Source: Deltaproteobacteria bacterium
GTDB taxonomy: Bacteria > Desulfobacterota > Syntrophia > Syntrophales > UBA2185
Direction: 5' to 3'
Assembly: GCA_026388495.1 (NCBI GenBank)
Contig: JAPLJQ010000126.1
Coordinates: forward strand, 1-16,670
DNA length: 16,670 nucleotides
Shown here: positions 1-7,296 of the stretch, in pieces
Layout: every line of letters starts with the position of its first letter
Numbering within the stretch: position 1 is the stretch's first letter
Program-made: the position numbers and the translations under genes
The notes under the pieces: generated by a model
Told to the model about the DNA's origin: nothing
Database searches by the model: none
Seen by the model: the letters and a program-made list of their open reading frames with translations, nothing else

Positions 1-3000
1 CCCCGGCCAGTGGCATCTGCTGAATCAGGCGCCTTCATACATCGATTTCTACTCCACCAGCTGGGCTCAGACGGTCAGGATGGTCAACACCGGCGTGGAC
101 GCCAATCTGAAGACGGCCTGGAATCTCGGCTATACGGGCAGGGGGGTCGTCATCGGCATCGTTGACGATGGCCTCGACGGCGCCAATTATGACATCGCCC
201 CCGGCTACCGCAGCGACCTCAGCCGTAATTTCAGCGATAATGCCGCCGTGGCGGCTGCCTCCCAGGGGCCGCTATCGATCTCGAACAACCATGGAACAGC
301 CGTCGCCGGCGTTGCCGCCGCCCGGGGCGGAAACTTTATCGGTGGTACGGGCGCTGCGCCGTATGCGGAGATCGCAGGCCTGCGGATCAACATAGCCACG
401 GCAACTGCCGACGATCCGCGGGCGTCAGATCAAAACTTTCTTGACGCCTACTACTGGAAGAGCGGCGTGAATCCAGACACGGGCGTCATTGAAGCGCCTC
501 CGGAAATCCAGGTGAAGAATCACAGTTACGGCAGCGGCGCTTTTGTCGATGCTTCTCCGGATGCGAAGCTCGCGCTGCAGCGCACCGCCCGAAACGGGGT
601 AATCCATGTCTTTGCCGCGGGAAACGATCGCGACACAAAAAGTGAAGATGCGAGCAAACAATACGTCACGAGCAATCCGGATGTGATCATCGTCGCCGCC
701 CTGGGAAGCGACGGAAAATTCGCCAACTACAGCGACTACGGGTCAAGCGTCTTTGTTACGGCGCCGTCCAGCCGTAGCGATTATACCGGCTTCGGCATAA
801 CGACGACGGATCGCACGGGGATGAATTCCGGATACAATGTCTATTCCTCCTCCAACATTAACGGCGATAAGGACGAACGCTTTTTCGATGTTGATTATAC
901 GAGTACTTTCGGCGGGACATCGTCGTCGTCGCCCCTGGTTTCCGGCATCATGGCCCTGGGGAAGGAAGCCAACCCGGAGATGGACGTCCGCATGGCCAAA
1001 CACGCCCTCGTCGCGACCAGCACGGTTGTGGATTTGACGGATAATTCGGACGGCAGTTTCGGCGGATGGCGGACGAACGGGGCGGGCAACCGGTTTAATC
1101 CTAATTACGGTTTCGGAAACATCAACGCCGGGGCCTTCGTCCAGAAGGTGCGCAACGTGGCCTACGTGACGGAACAGACCTCCGTTACCAAGAGTGCGGC
1201 ATTCAGCACGGCCATTCCCGATAACGACGCCGCCGGTGTGGATAAAACATTCAGCCTCACGGCGGCAGAGGCCGGTCAGCCTCTTGAAGGCGTGGAGGTG
1301 GGGCTGACGTTCACCCACACGAAAAGGGGCGATCTGACCGCAAAAATCACATCGCCTTCCACGATGCAAAGCCGTCTTTTCAATGCCACAACCCTTTTGG
1401 ACGCCGGCAAACAGGATACGGCCTCTGTCACCGACTTTAGCTGGACGTTCCTCACCAATGCCTTCTGGGGAGAGAATGGCGCCGGCGACTGGACGCTCAA
1501 TATGGCCGACGTGGGTACGGGCAATACAGGCACATGGCTGGGCTATGATGTCGTTTTCCGGATGGGGCAAATGATCATACTGACGCCGGGGGTCATGACG
1601 CAGGGCGTCGATATCAACGCCCAGTCCCTCACCCTGCTGAACCCCGACACGACGTACCAAATTCCCGCCGGAAGGACGTTTCGCGTCCGCGACAACGTCC
1701 GGGTGGATGGGGGCGCTCTCGTCGTCAACGGCCAGATCACGGAGGCGCCGGGCGCCTTCGGCAACCTGTTCAGCCTCGTATCGGGAACGGTCAGCGGAAA
1801 CGGTGTCATTAACGCCTCCCGCGGTTTCTATAACAGCGGCGGCAACATCACCCCGGGCAATTCCGTCGGTACCCTGACCATAAACGGCGATTACCATCAG
1901 GGTTCACAGGGAAAACTCACCATCGAGATCGCATCCGCCTCAAGCAGGGACCTCCTTGCGGTAAGCGGTTCGGCAAATCTCAACGGTACGCTTCAGACGT
2001 CATGGACGGGAGGATATGTGCCCGCCCTCAATACGAACTTCGGCGTCTTCCTTACGGCCGCCGGCGGCGTGAACAACCGGTTCTCCAGAGTCCTCACCAA
2101 TATCACCCCGACGATTATCTTCCAGCCGAAGTACGACGACGCCAACCAGATTTACTTCGTCGTGGAACGGGATTACGCCAACGACAGCCTGTCTCTTACG
2201 GGGAATCAGCGGTCTGTAGGCTCCATGCTAAACGGTATAGCCAATACGGCAACCGGTATGTCCGGCGACCTGAATACGGTGCTCAGCGCCATCGACGCCC
2301 TTCCGAACGGCGGGCAGGCGGCGGCCGCGCTGGACCAGCTTGCCCCGAAAGGAGATGCGGCGATATCGGGCATGGCCGTGAGCGGCGCCACATTTCAGGC
2401 AGGCAATATCGCAAGCCGCCTGAGCGAATTGCGGTTCGGCGTTCGCGGTTTCAGCTTCAGCGGGTTTCAATACCAGGACAGCGATTTATTCAGAACGGGC
2501 GATCGTTTGCCGGTCCTTTTGGCAAGCAGCAACGTTGTTTCCACGGATGCTTATCCGGCGGTTACCGACGAGAAATGGGGCATGTTTGTCAGGGGCAGTG
2601 CCATTATCGGCGATCAGAAGAACAGGTCGGAGCAGCTCGGCTACAATTTCACCAACACCGGTGTTACCCTGGGGACGGATTACCGTTTCACAAGCAATCT
2701 CATTGCCGGTTTGATGGTCGGCGTCAACGCCTCGAGGGCCAATCTTGACGATGCCGGCAGCAAGGTGAAAATGGACGGCATCAATATAGGCGCCTACGGG
2801 ACATATTACAACAGCGGTTTTTTCGTAGACGGGCAGCTCGGCTGCGGCCTTGGCAGGTATGACAACACCCGGAGAATCGTGTTTCCCGGCCTGGACCGCA
2901 CAGCCGCATCCGATCCCAGGGACGAGCTGTTTACGGCATACGGGGGCGCCGGTTATGACTTCCGCCTGGGAAACTGGGTGATGACGCCTGCCATGTCTCT

Positions 3001-3403
3001 TCAATATGCGTGGCTTACCGTTGACGGCTATACGGAAGCGGGCGCCGATTCCCTGAATCTCCGCGTGGACAGGCAGACGACCAGATCCCTGCAGGCAAAT
3101 GCGGGGGGGAAGGTGTCATATGACTGGGAGACGAACATCGTCAGAGTGACGCCGAGCATTCGCGCCTCTTACGTGCATGAATTTTCCAATGACGATCAGG
3201 CAGTCACTGCGCAACTGGCGCAGGTCGGCATTCCCTTCTCAATCCGGACGGCGTCCCCGCAGCGGGATTTCGTCCTGGCGGGTGGGGGTGTCGCGGGCGA
3301 TTTGAAGAACGGTATGTTCCTTTATCTGAATTACGACGCGCAGATCGGACAGAGCGACTATATCGCCCACAATATCTACGGGGGAGTGAGAATCCAGTTC
3401 TAA
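1..3403 (+). CDS. Kexin/subtilisin-like (S8) serine protease autotransporter with P-domain, 5' end outside window
   Basis: A secreted serine endopeptidase displayed or released by the type Va route. The frame is open to the left edge and already carries subtilisin-like sequence there (QWHLLNQ, then ..AWNLGYTGRGV), so the Met at 80 is internal and the signal peptide is off-window. Counting from that Met, the S8 triad is Asp29 (IVDDGLDG), His71 (NNHGTAVAG) and Ser281 (GGTSSSSPLVSG); Asn182 (FAAGND) fits the oxyanion hole. The DDG form is kexin/furin-like. Residues about 370-495 look like a proprotein-convertase P-domain (THTKRGDL, SPS, FWGENGAGDWTL). Residues about 505-700 are a Gly/Asn-rich beta passenger with an autotransporter-type repeat (NSGGNITPGNSVGTLTINGDY). 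Residues about 705-825 are a linker with LDQLAP. Residues about 831-1107 are the barrel, ending in a terminal Phe (GGVRIQF). Target and biological role are unknown. No terminator is visible after the stop. Confidence 0.93.
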   Translation, partial: PGQWHLLNQAPSYIDFYSTSWAQTVRMVNTGVDANLKTAWNLGYTGRGVVIGIVDDGLDGANYDIAPGYRSDLSRNFSDNAAVAAASQGPLSISNNHGTAVAGVAAARGGNFIGGTGAAPYAEIAGLRINIATATADDPRASDQNFLDAYYWKSGVNPDTGVIEAPPEIQVKNHSYGSGAFVDASPDAKLALQRTARNGVIHVFAAGNDRDTKSEDASKQYVTSNPDVIIVAALGSDGKFANYSDYGSSVFVTAPSSRSDYTGFGITTTDRTGMNSGYNVYSSSNINGDKDERFFDVDYTSTFGGTSSSSPLVSGIMALGKEANPEMDVRMAKHALVATSTVVDLTDNSDGSFGGWRTNGAGNRFNPNYGFGNINAGAFVQKVRNVAYVTEQTSVTKSAAFSTAIPDNDAAGVDKTFSLTAAEAGQPLEGVEVGLTFTHTKRGDLTAKITSPSTMQSRLFNATTLLDAGKQDTASVTDFSWTFLTNAFWGENGAGDWTLNMADVGTGNTGTWLGYDVVFRMGQMIILTPGVMTQGVDINAQSLTLLNPDTTYQIPAGRTFRVRDNVRVDGGALVVNGQITEAPGAFGNLFSLVSGTVSGNGVINASRGFYNSGGNITPGNSVGTLTINGDYHQGSQGKLTIEIASASSRDLLAVSGSANLNGTLQTSWTGGYVPALNTNFGVFLTAAGGVNNRFSRVLTNITPTIIFQPKYDDANQIYFVVERDYANDSLSLTGNQRSVGSMLNGIANTATGMSGDLNTVLSAIDALPNGGQAAAALDQLAPKGDAAISGMAVSGATFQAGNIASRLSELRFGVRGFSFSGFQYQDSDLFRTGDRLPVLLASSNVVSTDAYPAVTDEKWGMFVRGSAIIGDQKNRSEQLGYNFTNTGVTLGTDYRFTSNLIAGLMVGVNASRANLDDAGSKVKMDGINIGAYGTYYNSGFFVDGQLGCGLGRYDNTRRIVFPGLDRTAASDPRDELFTAYGGAGYDFRLGNWVMTPAMSLQYAWLTVDGYTEAGADSLNLRVDRQTTRSLQANAGGKVSYDWETNIVRVTPSIRASYVHEFSNDDQAVTAQLAQVGIPFSIRTASPQRDFVLAGGGVAGDLKNGMFLYLNYDAQIGQSDYIAHNIYGGVRIQF

Positions 3404-3411
3404 TTCTGTTT

Positions 3412-3628
3412 CTACACCTTCACGTGGAGGATGGGAAGCCCTATATGCTTCCGCGCTGTTTCACCGTAGAGGCGGGTCTGTTCCCTGACGGTGGGTTCCC
3501 CCCGTCTGCCCCTGCCGCGCTCCTCGATGAGGTGGGAGCCGCCCAGATGGAGGGTGTGCTTGCCGTATTTTCCGCTCAGGTTGTCCGCGGCTTCATAGAG
3601 ATCCCTGATCTTTTCCGCCGGCCTTTTT
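3412..3628 (-). pseudogene. Out-of-frame coding segment after the diguanylate cyclase (frameshifted C-terminus, remnant or small gene)
   Basis: In the frame -1 to the GGDEF gene, this stretch encodes about 70 residues with strong G/C third-position bias (codons such as CTC, GCC, GAC, AAC, CTG, GGC, AAG, CAC, ACC). It looks truly coding. Recognisable stretches are IRDLYEAADNLSGKYGKHTL, HLGGSHLIEERGRGRRGEP and GETARKHIGLPIL, followed by TAG. There is no ATG or GTG start: the only near start is a TTG at 3666, inside the GGDEF gene, with a weak ribosome site. A five-A run (3624-3628 on this strand) is where a -1 slip or one-base indel would join the GGDEF protein to it. From memory the KYGKHTLHLG..GETxRxxxGLP pattern recalls C-terminal extensions of some Y-family DNA polymerases, but I cannot confirm this. 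It could be a frameshifted C-terminal domain, a gene remnant or an overlapping small gene. The stop lies only 8 bp from the convergent autotransporter stop. Confidence 0.5.
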
Positions 3629-4616
3629 GAAGGGTTTGGTTCGTCGGCTCTGTCGGTCCGCCGCAAGGTGGTTGCGGGATAGACTCCGTCATTTGAGTAT
3701 AAATCCGCCTGTTGATGCTGTAGCAGCTTTTGGGGTGCTTTTTGGCCATATGTTTCATTTCTGAAGCAACGGTCGTCACTTCACCGTAGTGAGAGAAAGA
3801 GCCTTTTTCGGCACTGACAATACCAATGGAAATACTCATGATGGGATATTTCCGGTCATGACCTTCCCGATTGTGCGACTGTATATATCCCGCTTCGCGA
3901 TCCTCGGGATCATAAAAAGAGGGAACAATGCGATCAAATGCGTCAATAACCTCCTGACAGGTTTCTTCGATCAGAGACGGATCCATGATGCAGACGAAGT
4001 CGTCGCCGCCGACATGGCCGACGAAAATGTCACGGTGCAACGTGTTCCTGACAATGTTGAGCATGAGACGTCCCGTAATCTTGATAACTTCGTCGCCCCG
4101 GCTGAAGCCATACTTATCGTTAAAGGGCTTGAAGTGATCAAGATCGGCGTAGGCCAGGGCAAAAGAAACACCCCGGTCAAGTCGACTCTGTATCTGACGA
4201 TTGATGGAGATGTTTCCCGGAAGCCGGGTCAAGGGGTTTACTTCAACAATCCGTTCGTAACGGGCGAAGCAGAGTTCAACCTTCATGGCCATATCTCTTT
4301 CAATATCCCCCTGTCGGATATAGTCTTCCACGGGCAAGGTCTTCCAGTCCGGCACCGGATCTCCTTCACCAAGGATGACAAGAACCGGCAGGTGGGCAAA
4401 CAGGGGATCTTCCTTCAGTGTGTTCAACAGGCCCAGGGATTCCTGGTTACCATGGATATCCACAATGAGAATATTCGGGATCTCATTGTAGATATAATCA
4501 AAGGCGGAGCGCAGATGACTGAAGACGGTTATTTCAACGGGTCCCGACAGGGTCCTTTGCAGGATCTCCGTTACAGCGGCATTGGGAGAAACAACAAGAA
4601 TAGATTCGGGCGTCAT
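3576..4616 (-). CDS. REC-like/GGDEF diguanylate cyclase
   Basis: Predicted to make cyclic di-GMP from two GTP in the cytoplasm. Residues 1-115 form a receiver-like fold: ILVVSPN at the N-terminus and Asp53 in ILIVDIHG at the phospho-acceptor position. The usual N-terminal acidic pair is absent, so it may be a degenerate receiver. Residues about 125-304 are the GGDEF domain: NPLTRLPGN, ADLDHFKPFNDKYGFSRGDE and the active-site signature GGDDF (203-207), an accepted active variant. The residue that reads the guanine is Asp (GFSRGD), as in c-di-GMP makers. The place where an inhibitory RxxD site would be reads HRDI, so product feedback at the I-site looks lost. The start codon overlaps the HDOD stop (ATGA), which suggests translational coupling. 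The tail after residue 305 is Pro/Thr/Gln-rich and lacks domain character; see the out-of-frame segment beyond it. Confidence 0.9.
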   Translation of the reverse strand: MTPESILVVSPNAAVTEILQRTLSGPVEITVFSHLRSAFDYIYNEIPNILIVDIHGNQESLGLLNTLKEDPLFAHLPVLVILGEGDPVPDWKTLPVEDYIRQGDIERDMAMKVELCFARYERIVEVNPLTRLPGNISINRQIQSRLDRGVSFALAYADLDHFKPFNDKYGFSRGDEVIKITGRLMLNIVRNTLHRDIFVGHVGGDDFVCIMDPSLIEETCQEVIDAFDRIVPSFYDPEDREAGYIQSHNREGHDRKYPIMSISIGIVSAEKGSFSHYGEVTTVASEMKHMAKKHPKSCYSINRRIYTQMTESIPQPPCGGPTEPTNQTLQKGRRKRSGISMKPRTT

Positions 4617-5449
4617 AACGTGTCGCTCGCAGAAGCGGCCCCATCCTCCAGATTGGAAAGGATATCCCGGATGTCGCCGTCAGACAGATTCACCGTCTTC
4701 CAGGCAGCGGGGTTGACGGCCGGGACAACAAGGTCTCCCGCATATCCAATTCCCTTTGCCCGTACAAGAACGTCGGATACGTGAACAATGGCCGTCTCCA
4801 TGGGCCATTGTTTGGAAAGATTGGGCTGGTGGTGGTATCGAATGGCGTCACACAGGCTCGGGGGAAAATGCCATTTCTGCACCAGCCAGTGGCCAACCTC
4901 GGCATGGTTCGCCATAAAATACCGGGATTCGGCGTCATAGATGGTTGTTCCTTCCCCCTCGGCTTCATGCATGGCCTTTTCATAGACTTCTGAATACTGA
5001 AGCATGAGAACGGCCTTGCCGATATCGTGGAGGAGACTGCAGACGGAGACCTCTTCCGGTTCCTTCAATCCTTTCTTCTGAGCGATCAACCGGGCGGCAA
5101 CCGTGCAGCCCAGGGAGTGCTCCCAGAGGCCGATCATGGTCTTTTCCATCAATTCAAAAACCGAAACGCCGAGAAGCAGGCCTTTGATAACGTTCAGGCC
5201 CAGAAGCATGGTAGCATGGGATACGGACGAAATTCTGCCGGGGAAGCCATAGGCGGCGGAATTGACCATCTTGAGAATCTTGGTAGTCAGGGCCGGGTCG
5301 TTTGAAATGAGTCTGCCGAGTTCCTCCAGGCCTATCCGCGGTTTTTCAAGCGTCACGGAAATGCGCCGGAGCGTGGCGGGTACCGTGGGCAAGGCATTGA
5401 TCGCTTCAACTTTTCTGCGTAACGTTTGAAGATCGATCCTGTCAGACAT
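4613..5449 (-). CDS. HDOD domain signalling protein
   Basis: A 278-residue protein made almost wholly of an HDOD domain (about residues 15-215), a family used in bacterial signal transduction and often linked to cyclic di-GMP circuits; most members have no proven enzymatic activity. Typical stretches are INALPTVPATLRRI, ISNDPALTTKILKMVNSAAYGF, SVSHATMLLGLNVIKGL and SLLHDIGKAVL. The residues that would ligate metal in HD phosphohydrolases are largely present (WEHS at 109-112, HDIGK at 141-145, NHAEVG at 181-186, YHHQ at 205-208), so activity cannot be excluded. The start overlaps the end of the upstream 98-aa gene by 8 bases and has a GAGGGG ribosome site (5454-5459). Its stop overlaps the start of the GGDEF gene. 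It probably acts with that cyclase, but partner and signal are unknown. Confidence 0.92.
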   Translation of the reverse strand: MSDRIDLQTLRRKVEAINALPTVPATLRRISVTLEKPRIGLEELGRLISNDPALTTKILKMVNSAAYGFPGRISSVSHATMLLGLNVIKGLLLGVSVFELMEKTMIGLWEHSLGCTVAARLIAQKKGLKEPEEVSVCSLLHDIGKAVLMLQYSEVYEKAMHEAEGEGTTIYDAESRYFMANHAEVGHWLVQKWHFPPSLCDAIRYHHQPNLSKQWPMETAIVHVSDVLVRAKGIGYAGDLVVPAVNPAAWKTVNLSDGDIRDILSNLEDGAASASDTL

Positions 5450-5738
5450 ACAACCCCTCGATGTGTTCCTTTACGATTTTCTTGATTTCGCTCATGTGCG
5501 GCTTATCGAGAACGCCGCGGAATCTTGCATCCAGCGCGGCCAGGGCTTCTTCTATGGGGATAGGCTGTTCTGAAGGCCCATCAATAAAAATCCGCTCGAT
5601 ACCCATACCCGCGATTCTGGAAATCAATGCTTCACTCAGAACCGTCCCTTCTCCCATGATCACCATCGTTCCCTTTGATAAAGGCTTTGCCAGTATCATC
5701 CCAGGCTGGAGACTGTCAACGGATACGCCGGGCATCAT
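5442..5738 (-). CDS. Small beta-rich protein of the type linked to HD-GYP/HDOD regulators
   Basis: A 98-residue cytoplasmic protein. The pattern VDSLQPGMILAKPL, GEGTVLSEALISRIAGMGIERIFID matches the short domain often found before HD-GYP and related c-di-GMP signalling modules ('L.PGM.La..l ... G.vL....I..L...GI..v.v'). The C-terminal half (about 60-98) is charged and probably helical. Here it is a free-standing gene rather than fused. The start is supported by an AAAGGAG ribosome site 4 bases upstream; the first of two adjacent Met codons is used here, and the second is equally possible. It is the first gene of the tight triplet with the HDOD and GGDEF genes and probably feeds into or modulates the same output. 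No biochemical function is assigned. Confidence 0.82.
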   Translation of the reverse strand: MMPGVSVDSLQPGMILAKPLSKGTMVIMGEGTVLSEALISRIAGMGIERIFIDGPSEQPIPIEEALAALDARFRGVLDKPHMSEIKKIVKEHIEGLYV

Positions 5739-5906
5739 GGTGCTCCTTTCTATTTCTGATTAAGGCAACGTCTGGTGCTTTGACTTCACGACGCTAAAAC
5801 AGGTTTTCTACTTACCGCATCAATGCAACTTTGTAAACATAACATGTAATTTTTTTTTGATAAGAAGTCCTTGGCATTTTATTCCTTCGGAGTTATTAAT
5901 AATATT
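5739..5906. other. Intergenic spacer upstream of the signalling triplet
   Basis: A 168-base AT-rich spacer with a run of nine T on the + strand (5850-5858). It must hold either a promoter for the three signalling genes on the - strand or the run-through from the M17-like gene. I found no convincing -35/-10 pair or stem-loop terminator, so the transcriptional link across it is unresolved. Confidence 0.5.
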
Positions 5907-6455
5907 TCAGGTAATGTCTATAACGGACACATCTCTCACATGACGCTTGAAGTTCTGTAATCCCGTGATGACGTCTTCAAGGTGGGATTCTTCGACAAGG
6001 ATGCCGGTTGAAGCGGTCGCCCATTTTTCGATGTCTTTGGATAGAAAATCGAAACAGCCTCTGACCATGGCCTCTGTCATATCTGAAATGCCCAGGTGGC
6101 AGCGTCCGGCGGCGGGAAGGTTAAAAACGAAATCTTTGCATCCGATGCCGTCCATGGTTTCCGACAGGAGGTATCCGCTGAGATAAAGCCTTTCGCAGGT
6201 GAGTTCGGGCAGAGCGCCGAGCCCGATGAGCAGAATTTTCGAGATGGCAAGACGCGATGGGGATGTGATAAAAATCTTCTCCATAAATGTTCCCGCAATA
6301 TGTCCCCGGGCGATCTCCCGGGAAATCAGACCGTTCATGCGCCAGTCTACCAGGCCGCAGGCGCCCCTCGGCGGTCTTTCATCCATAAAAAATCCTAAAG
6401 CCAGCCCTTCCCGTTTCAGAGTATCCGGTGATTCCGTCGTAATCTTGATCTGCAT
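5907..6455 (-). CDS. Stand-alone peptidase M17 (leucyl aminopeptidase) N-terminal-domain protein
   Basis: A 182-residue soluble protein. The opening ALGFFMDERPPRGACGLVDW and RMNGLISREIARGHIAG, followed by KILLIGLGALPELT, match the N-terminal macro-like domain of M17 leucyl aminopeptidases (family Peptidase_M17_N). The catalytic two-metal C-terminal domain is absent, and no such gene follows, so peptidase activity is not expected. The later part (about residues 100-182) follows the end of that fold (LPAAGRCHLGI.. near the middle, IDIT at the end). Related lone N-domain proteins occur, to my knowledge, in Desulfobacterota, but their role is unknown; a ligand-binding role is only a guess. The start has a GAAGGAG ribosome site, and a sigma-70-like promoter lies about 100 bases upstream. 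Confidence 0.8.
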   Translation of the reverse strand: MQIKITTESPDTLKREGLALGFFMDERPPRGACGLVDWRMNGLISREIARGHIAGTFMEKIFITSPSRLAISKILLIGLGALPELTCERLYLSGYLLSETMDGIGCKDFVFNLPAAGRCHLGISDMTEAMVRGCFDFLSKDIEKWATASTGILVEESHLEDVITGLQNFKRHVRDVSVIDIT

Positions 6456-6545
6456 CGCTCTCCTTCACGTTTTCTTTTAATTCTGAATCCTGAATTCTAT
6501 CTCCTACCGCCTGAGTAGTTACAAACAAACTTATTTTATGGTATG

Positions 6546-6574
6546 AGTATAGCAACAGTTTTTGTTATCAACAA
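6546..6574 (-). promoter_or_regulatory. Candidate sigma-70 promoter for the M17-like gene
   Basis: Read on the - strand there is TTGTTG (6569-6574) as -35, a 17-base spacer, and TATACT (6546-6551) as -10. The -10 matches 5 of 6 consensus bases and the -35 matches 4 of 6. The start codon lies about 90 bases downstream. Sequence match only. Confidence 0.5.
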
Positions 6575-6602
6575 CTCATTTTGACGACATTGTAAACGCG
6601 TC

Positions 6603-6747
6603 AATTTTGACGCATTCGCAAAAAGTCAAAAATCCTGTCACTCCCGCGAAGGCGGGAGTCCAGATCTATTTAATATTGCTGGATTCCCGCCTTCGCGGGA
6701 ATGACAATTTGAGGCGAAATACGACTTTTTACGAACTTGTCAATTTT
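6603..6747. mobile_element. MITE-like palindromic element, copy 1, with 6-bp flanking direct repeats
   Basis: The element proper is 6609-6741 (133 bp). It begins GACGCATTCGCAAAAAGTC and ends with an imperfect inverted copy, GACTTTTTACGAACTTGTC (19-bp terminal inverted repeats). It is flanked by AATTTT at 6603-6608 and 6742-6747, a likely target duplication. Inside are two 27-bp arms, 6637-6663 and 6679-6705, that are reverse complements with two differences. Each is itself a hairpin, so the whole element can fold as a nested cruciform. There is no coding capacity. It lies in the 314-base gap between the divergent M17-like and MaoC genes. It shares its ends and core with the element at 9630-9789. 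Movement would need a transposase encoded elsewhere, which is not seen here. Confidence 0.8.
6683..6702. repeat. dRS3-like 20-bp inverted repeat (ATTCCC-N8-GGGAAT)
   Basis: The core hairpin reads ATTCCCGCCTTCGCGGGAAT, with perfect 8-base arms. It fits the form ATTCCC-N8-GGGAAT known as dRS3 in Neisseria, where such repeats also serve as integration sites for filamentous phage. The sister hairpin in this element (6642 region) has ACTCCC..GGGAGT. The match is to a pattern and does not show common origin. Confidence 0.7.
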
Positions 6748-6772
6748 CACGGTCATGTAAATCGGAGGTATG

Positions 6773-7249
6773 ATGTCTGCGGCGGATCATCTGCTTGAGT
6801 TTCTCCAGCCGAAGATGGGTTCGGAAATCCACACAGGTCCATGGCTGACCATGGATCAGTCGCGGATCGACCGGTTTGCGGAAGTCACCGGCGATATTCA
6901 GTGGATTCACACCGACCCGGAGCGGGCAAAGAGAGAATCTCCCTACGGAGGCGCCATTGCCCACGGGTATCTCACCTTGTCTTTACTTCCATATCTTACA
7001 GAGAGCAACCATCCCGACTTCTTCCAGAAGAATTATCCCGGGATGAAGATGCGGGTGAACTACGGCCTGAATAATGTTCGCTTCCCCGCACCCGTTATCG
7101 TCGGTTCACGCATCAGGGCCAGGACGGTTCTGAAAAACGCCGAGAAACTTGGTGATGCGGTGCAGATTATCTACGCAATTACCGTTGAGATCGAAAACAG
7201 CGAAAAACCGGCCTGTGTCGCAGAATTTATCGCAAGGGTTTATTCGTAA
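6773..7249 (+). CDS. MaoC/NodN-like (R)-specific enoyl-CoA hydratase-type protein
   Basis: A single hot-dog-fold protein of 158 residues, predicted to hydrate enoyl-CoA to (R)-3-hydroxyacyl-CoA or to act on a related acyl thioester. The hydratase motif is clear: ITRFAEVTGD-like sequence (IDRFAEVTGDIQWIHTDPERA) gives the Asp and the His five residues later, followed by GGAIAHGYLTLSLLP and YGLNNVRFPAPV. The 'WIH.D..RA' form is that of the NodN/MaoC dehydratase branch. The ribosome site GGAGG (6764-6768) is only 1 base from the ATG at 6770 and 4 bases from the ATG at 6773, so I prefer the second start. It precedes pgpA by 47 bases on the same strand. The natural substrate is not shown; fatty-acid or aromatic acyl-CoA metabolism of an anaerobe is a reasonable guess. 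Confidence 0.88.
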   Translation: MSAADHLLEFLQPKMGSEIHTGPWLTMDQSRIDRFAEVTGDIQWIHTDPERAKRESPYGGAIAHGYLTLSLLPYLTESNHPDFFQKNYPGMKMRVNYGLNNVRFPAPVIVGSRIRARTVLKNAEKLGDAVQIIYAITVEIENSEKPACVAEFIARVYS

Positions 7250-7262
7250 AAGGAAGAAATTT

Positions 7263-7295
7263 GTGACCATTGACAGGGTCATGAAAAGAAGGTAA
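7263..7295 (+). CDS. Possible 10-codon leader peptide before pgpA
   Basis: A GTG start at 7263 follows a ribosome site AGGAAG (7251-7256) at a 6-base spacing and opens a short frame encoding MTIDRVMKRR, with TAA at 7293-7295. That is one base before the pgpA GTG at 7297. Its last codons contain the AGAAGG that serves pgpA. The arrangement would let ribosomes stop and restart at pgpA. It may also be chance: ten codons give no codon-bias evidence. Confidence 0.25.
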   Translation: MTIDRVMKRR

Positions 7296-7296
7296 T

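Noticed and set aside
743..1897. 384-codon open frame on the - strand inside the autotransporter
   Set aside because: It lies wholly antisense to a gene with clear domains. Its product is low in domain character and rich in Arg/Gly/Val, as expected from the GC-rich complement.
2002..2748. 248-codon same-strand open frame inside the autotransporter
   Set aside because: An alternate frame of the protease gene; Arg/Gln-rich with no homologous pattern, while the main frame continues through it with barrel features.
4060..4145. Cyclase as a Hypr (cGAMP-making) GGDEF enzyme, as known in Geobacter
   Set aside because: Hypr enzymes have Ser in place of the guanine-reading Asp; here the site reads GFSRGD with Asp, as in c-di-GMP makers.
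3789..4784. 331-codon open frame on the + strand across the GGDEF and HDOD genes
   Set aside because: Antisense to two recognised, overlapping genes. No ribosome site or recognisable motif.
5850..5858. Run of nine T as an intrinsic terminator
   Set aside because: No stable stem precedes it on either strand.
6562..6798. 78-codon frame containing TPAKAGVQ and DSRLRGND
   Set aside because: This is translation across palindromic element copy 1. The same peptide strings appear as spurious annotations wherever this repeat occurs.
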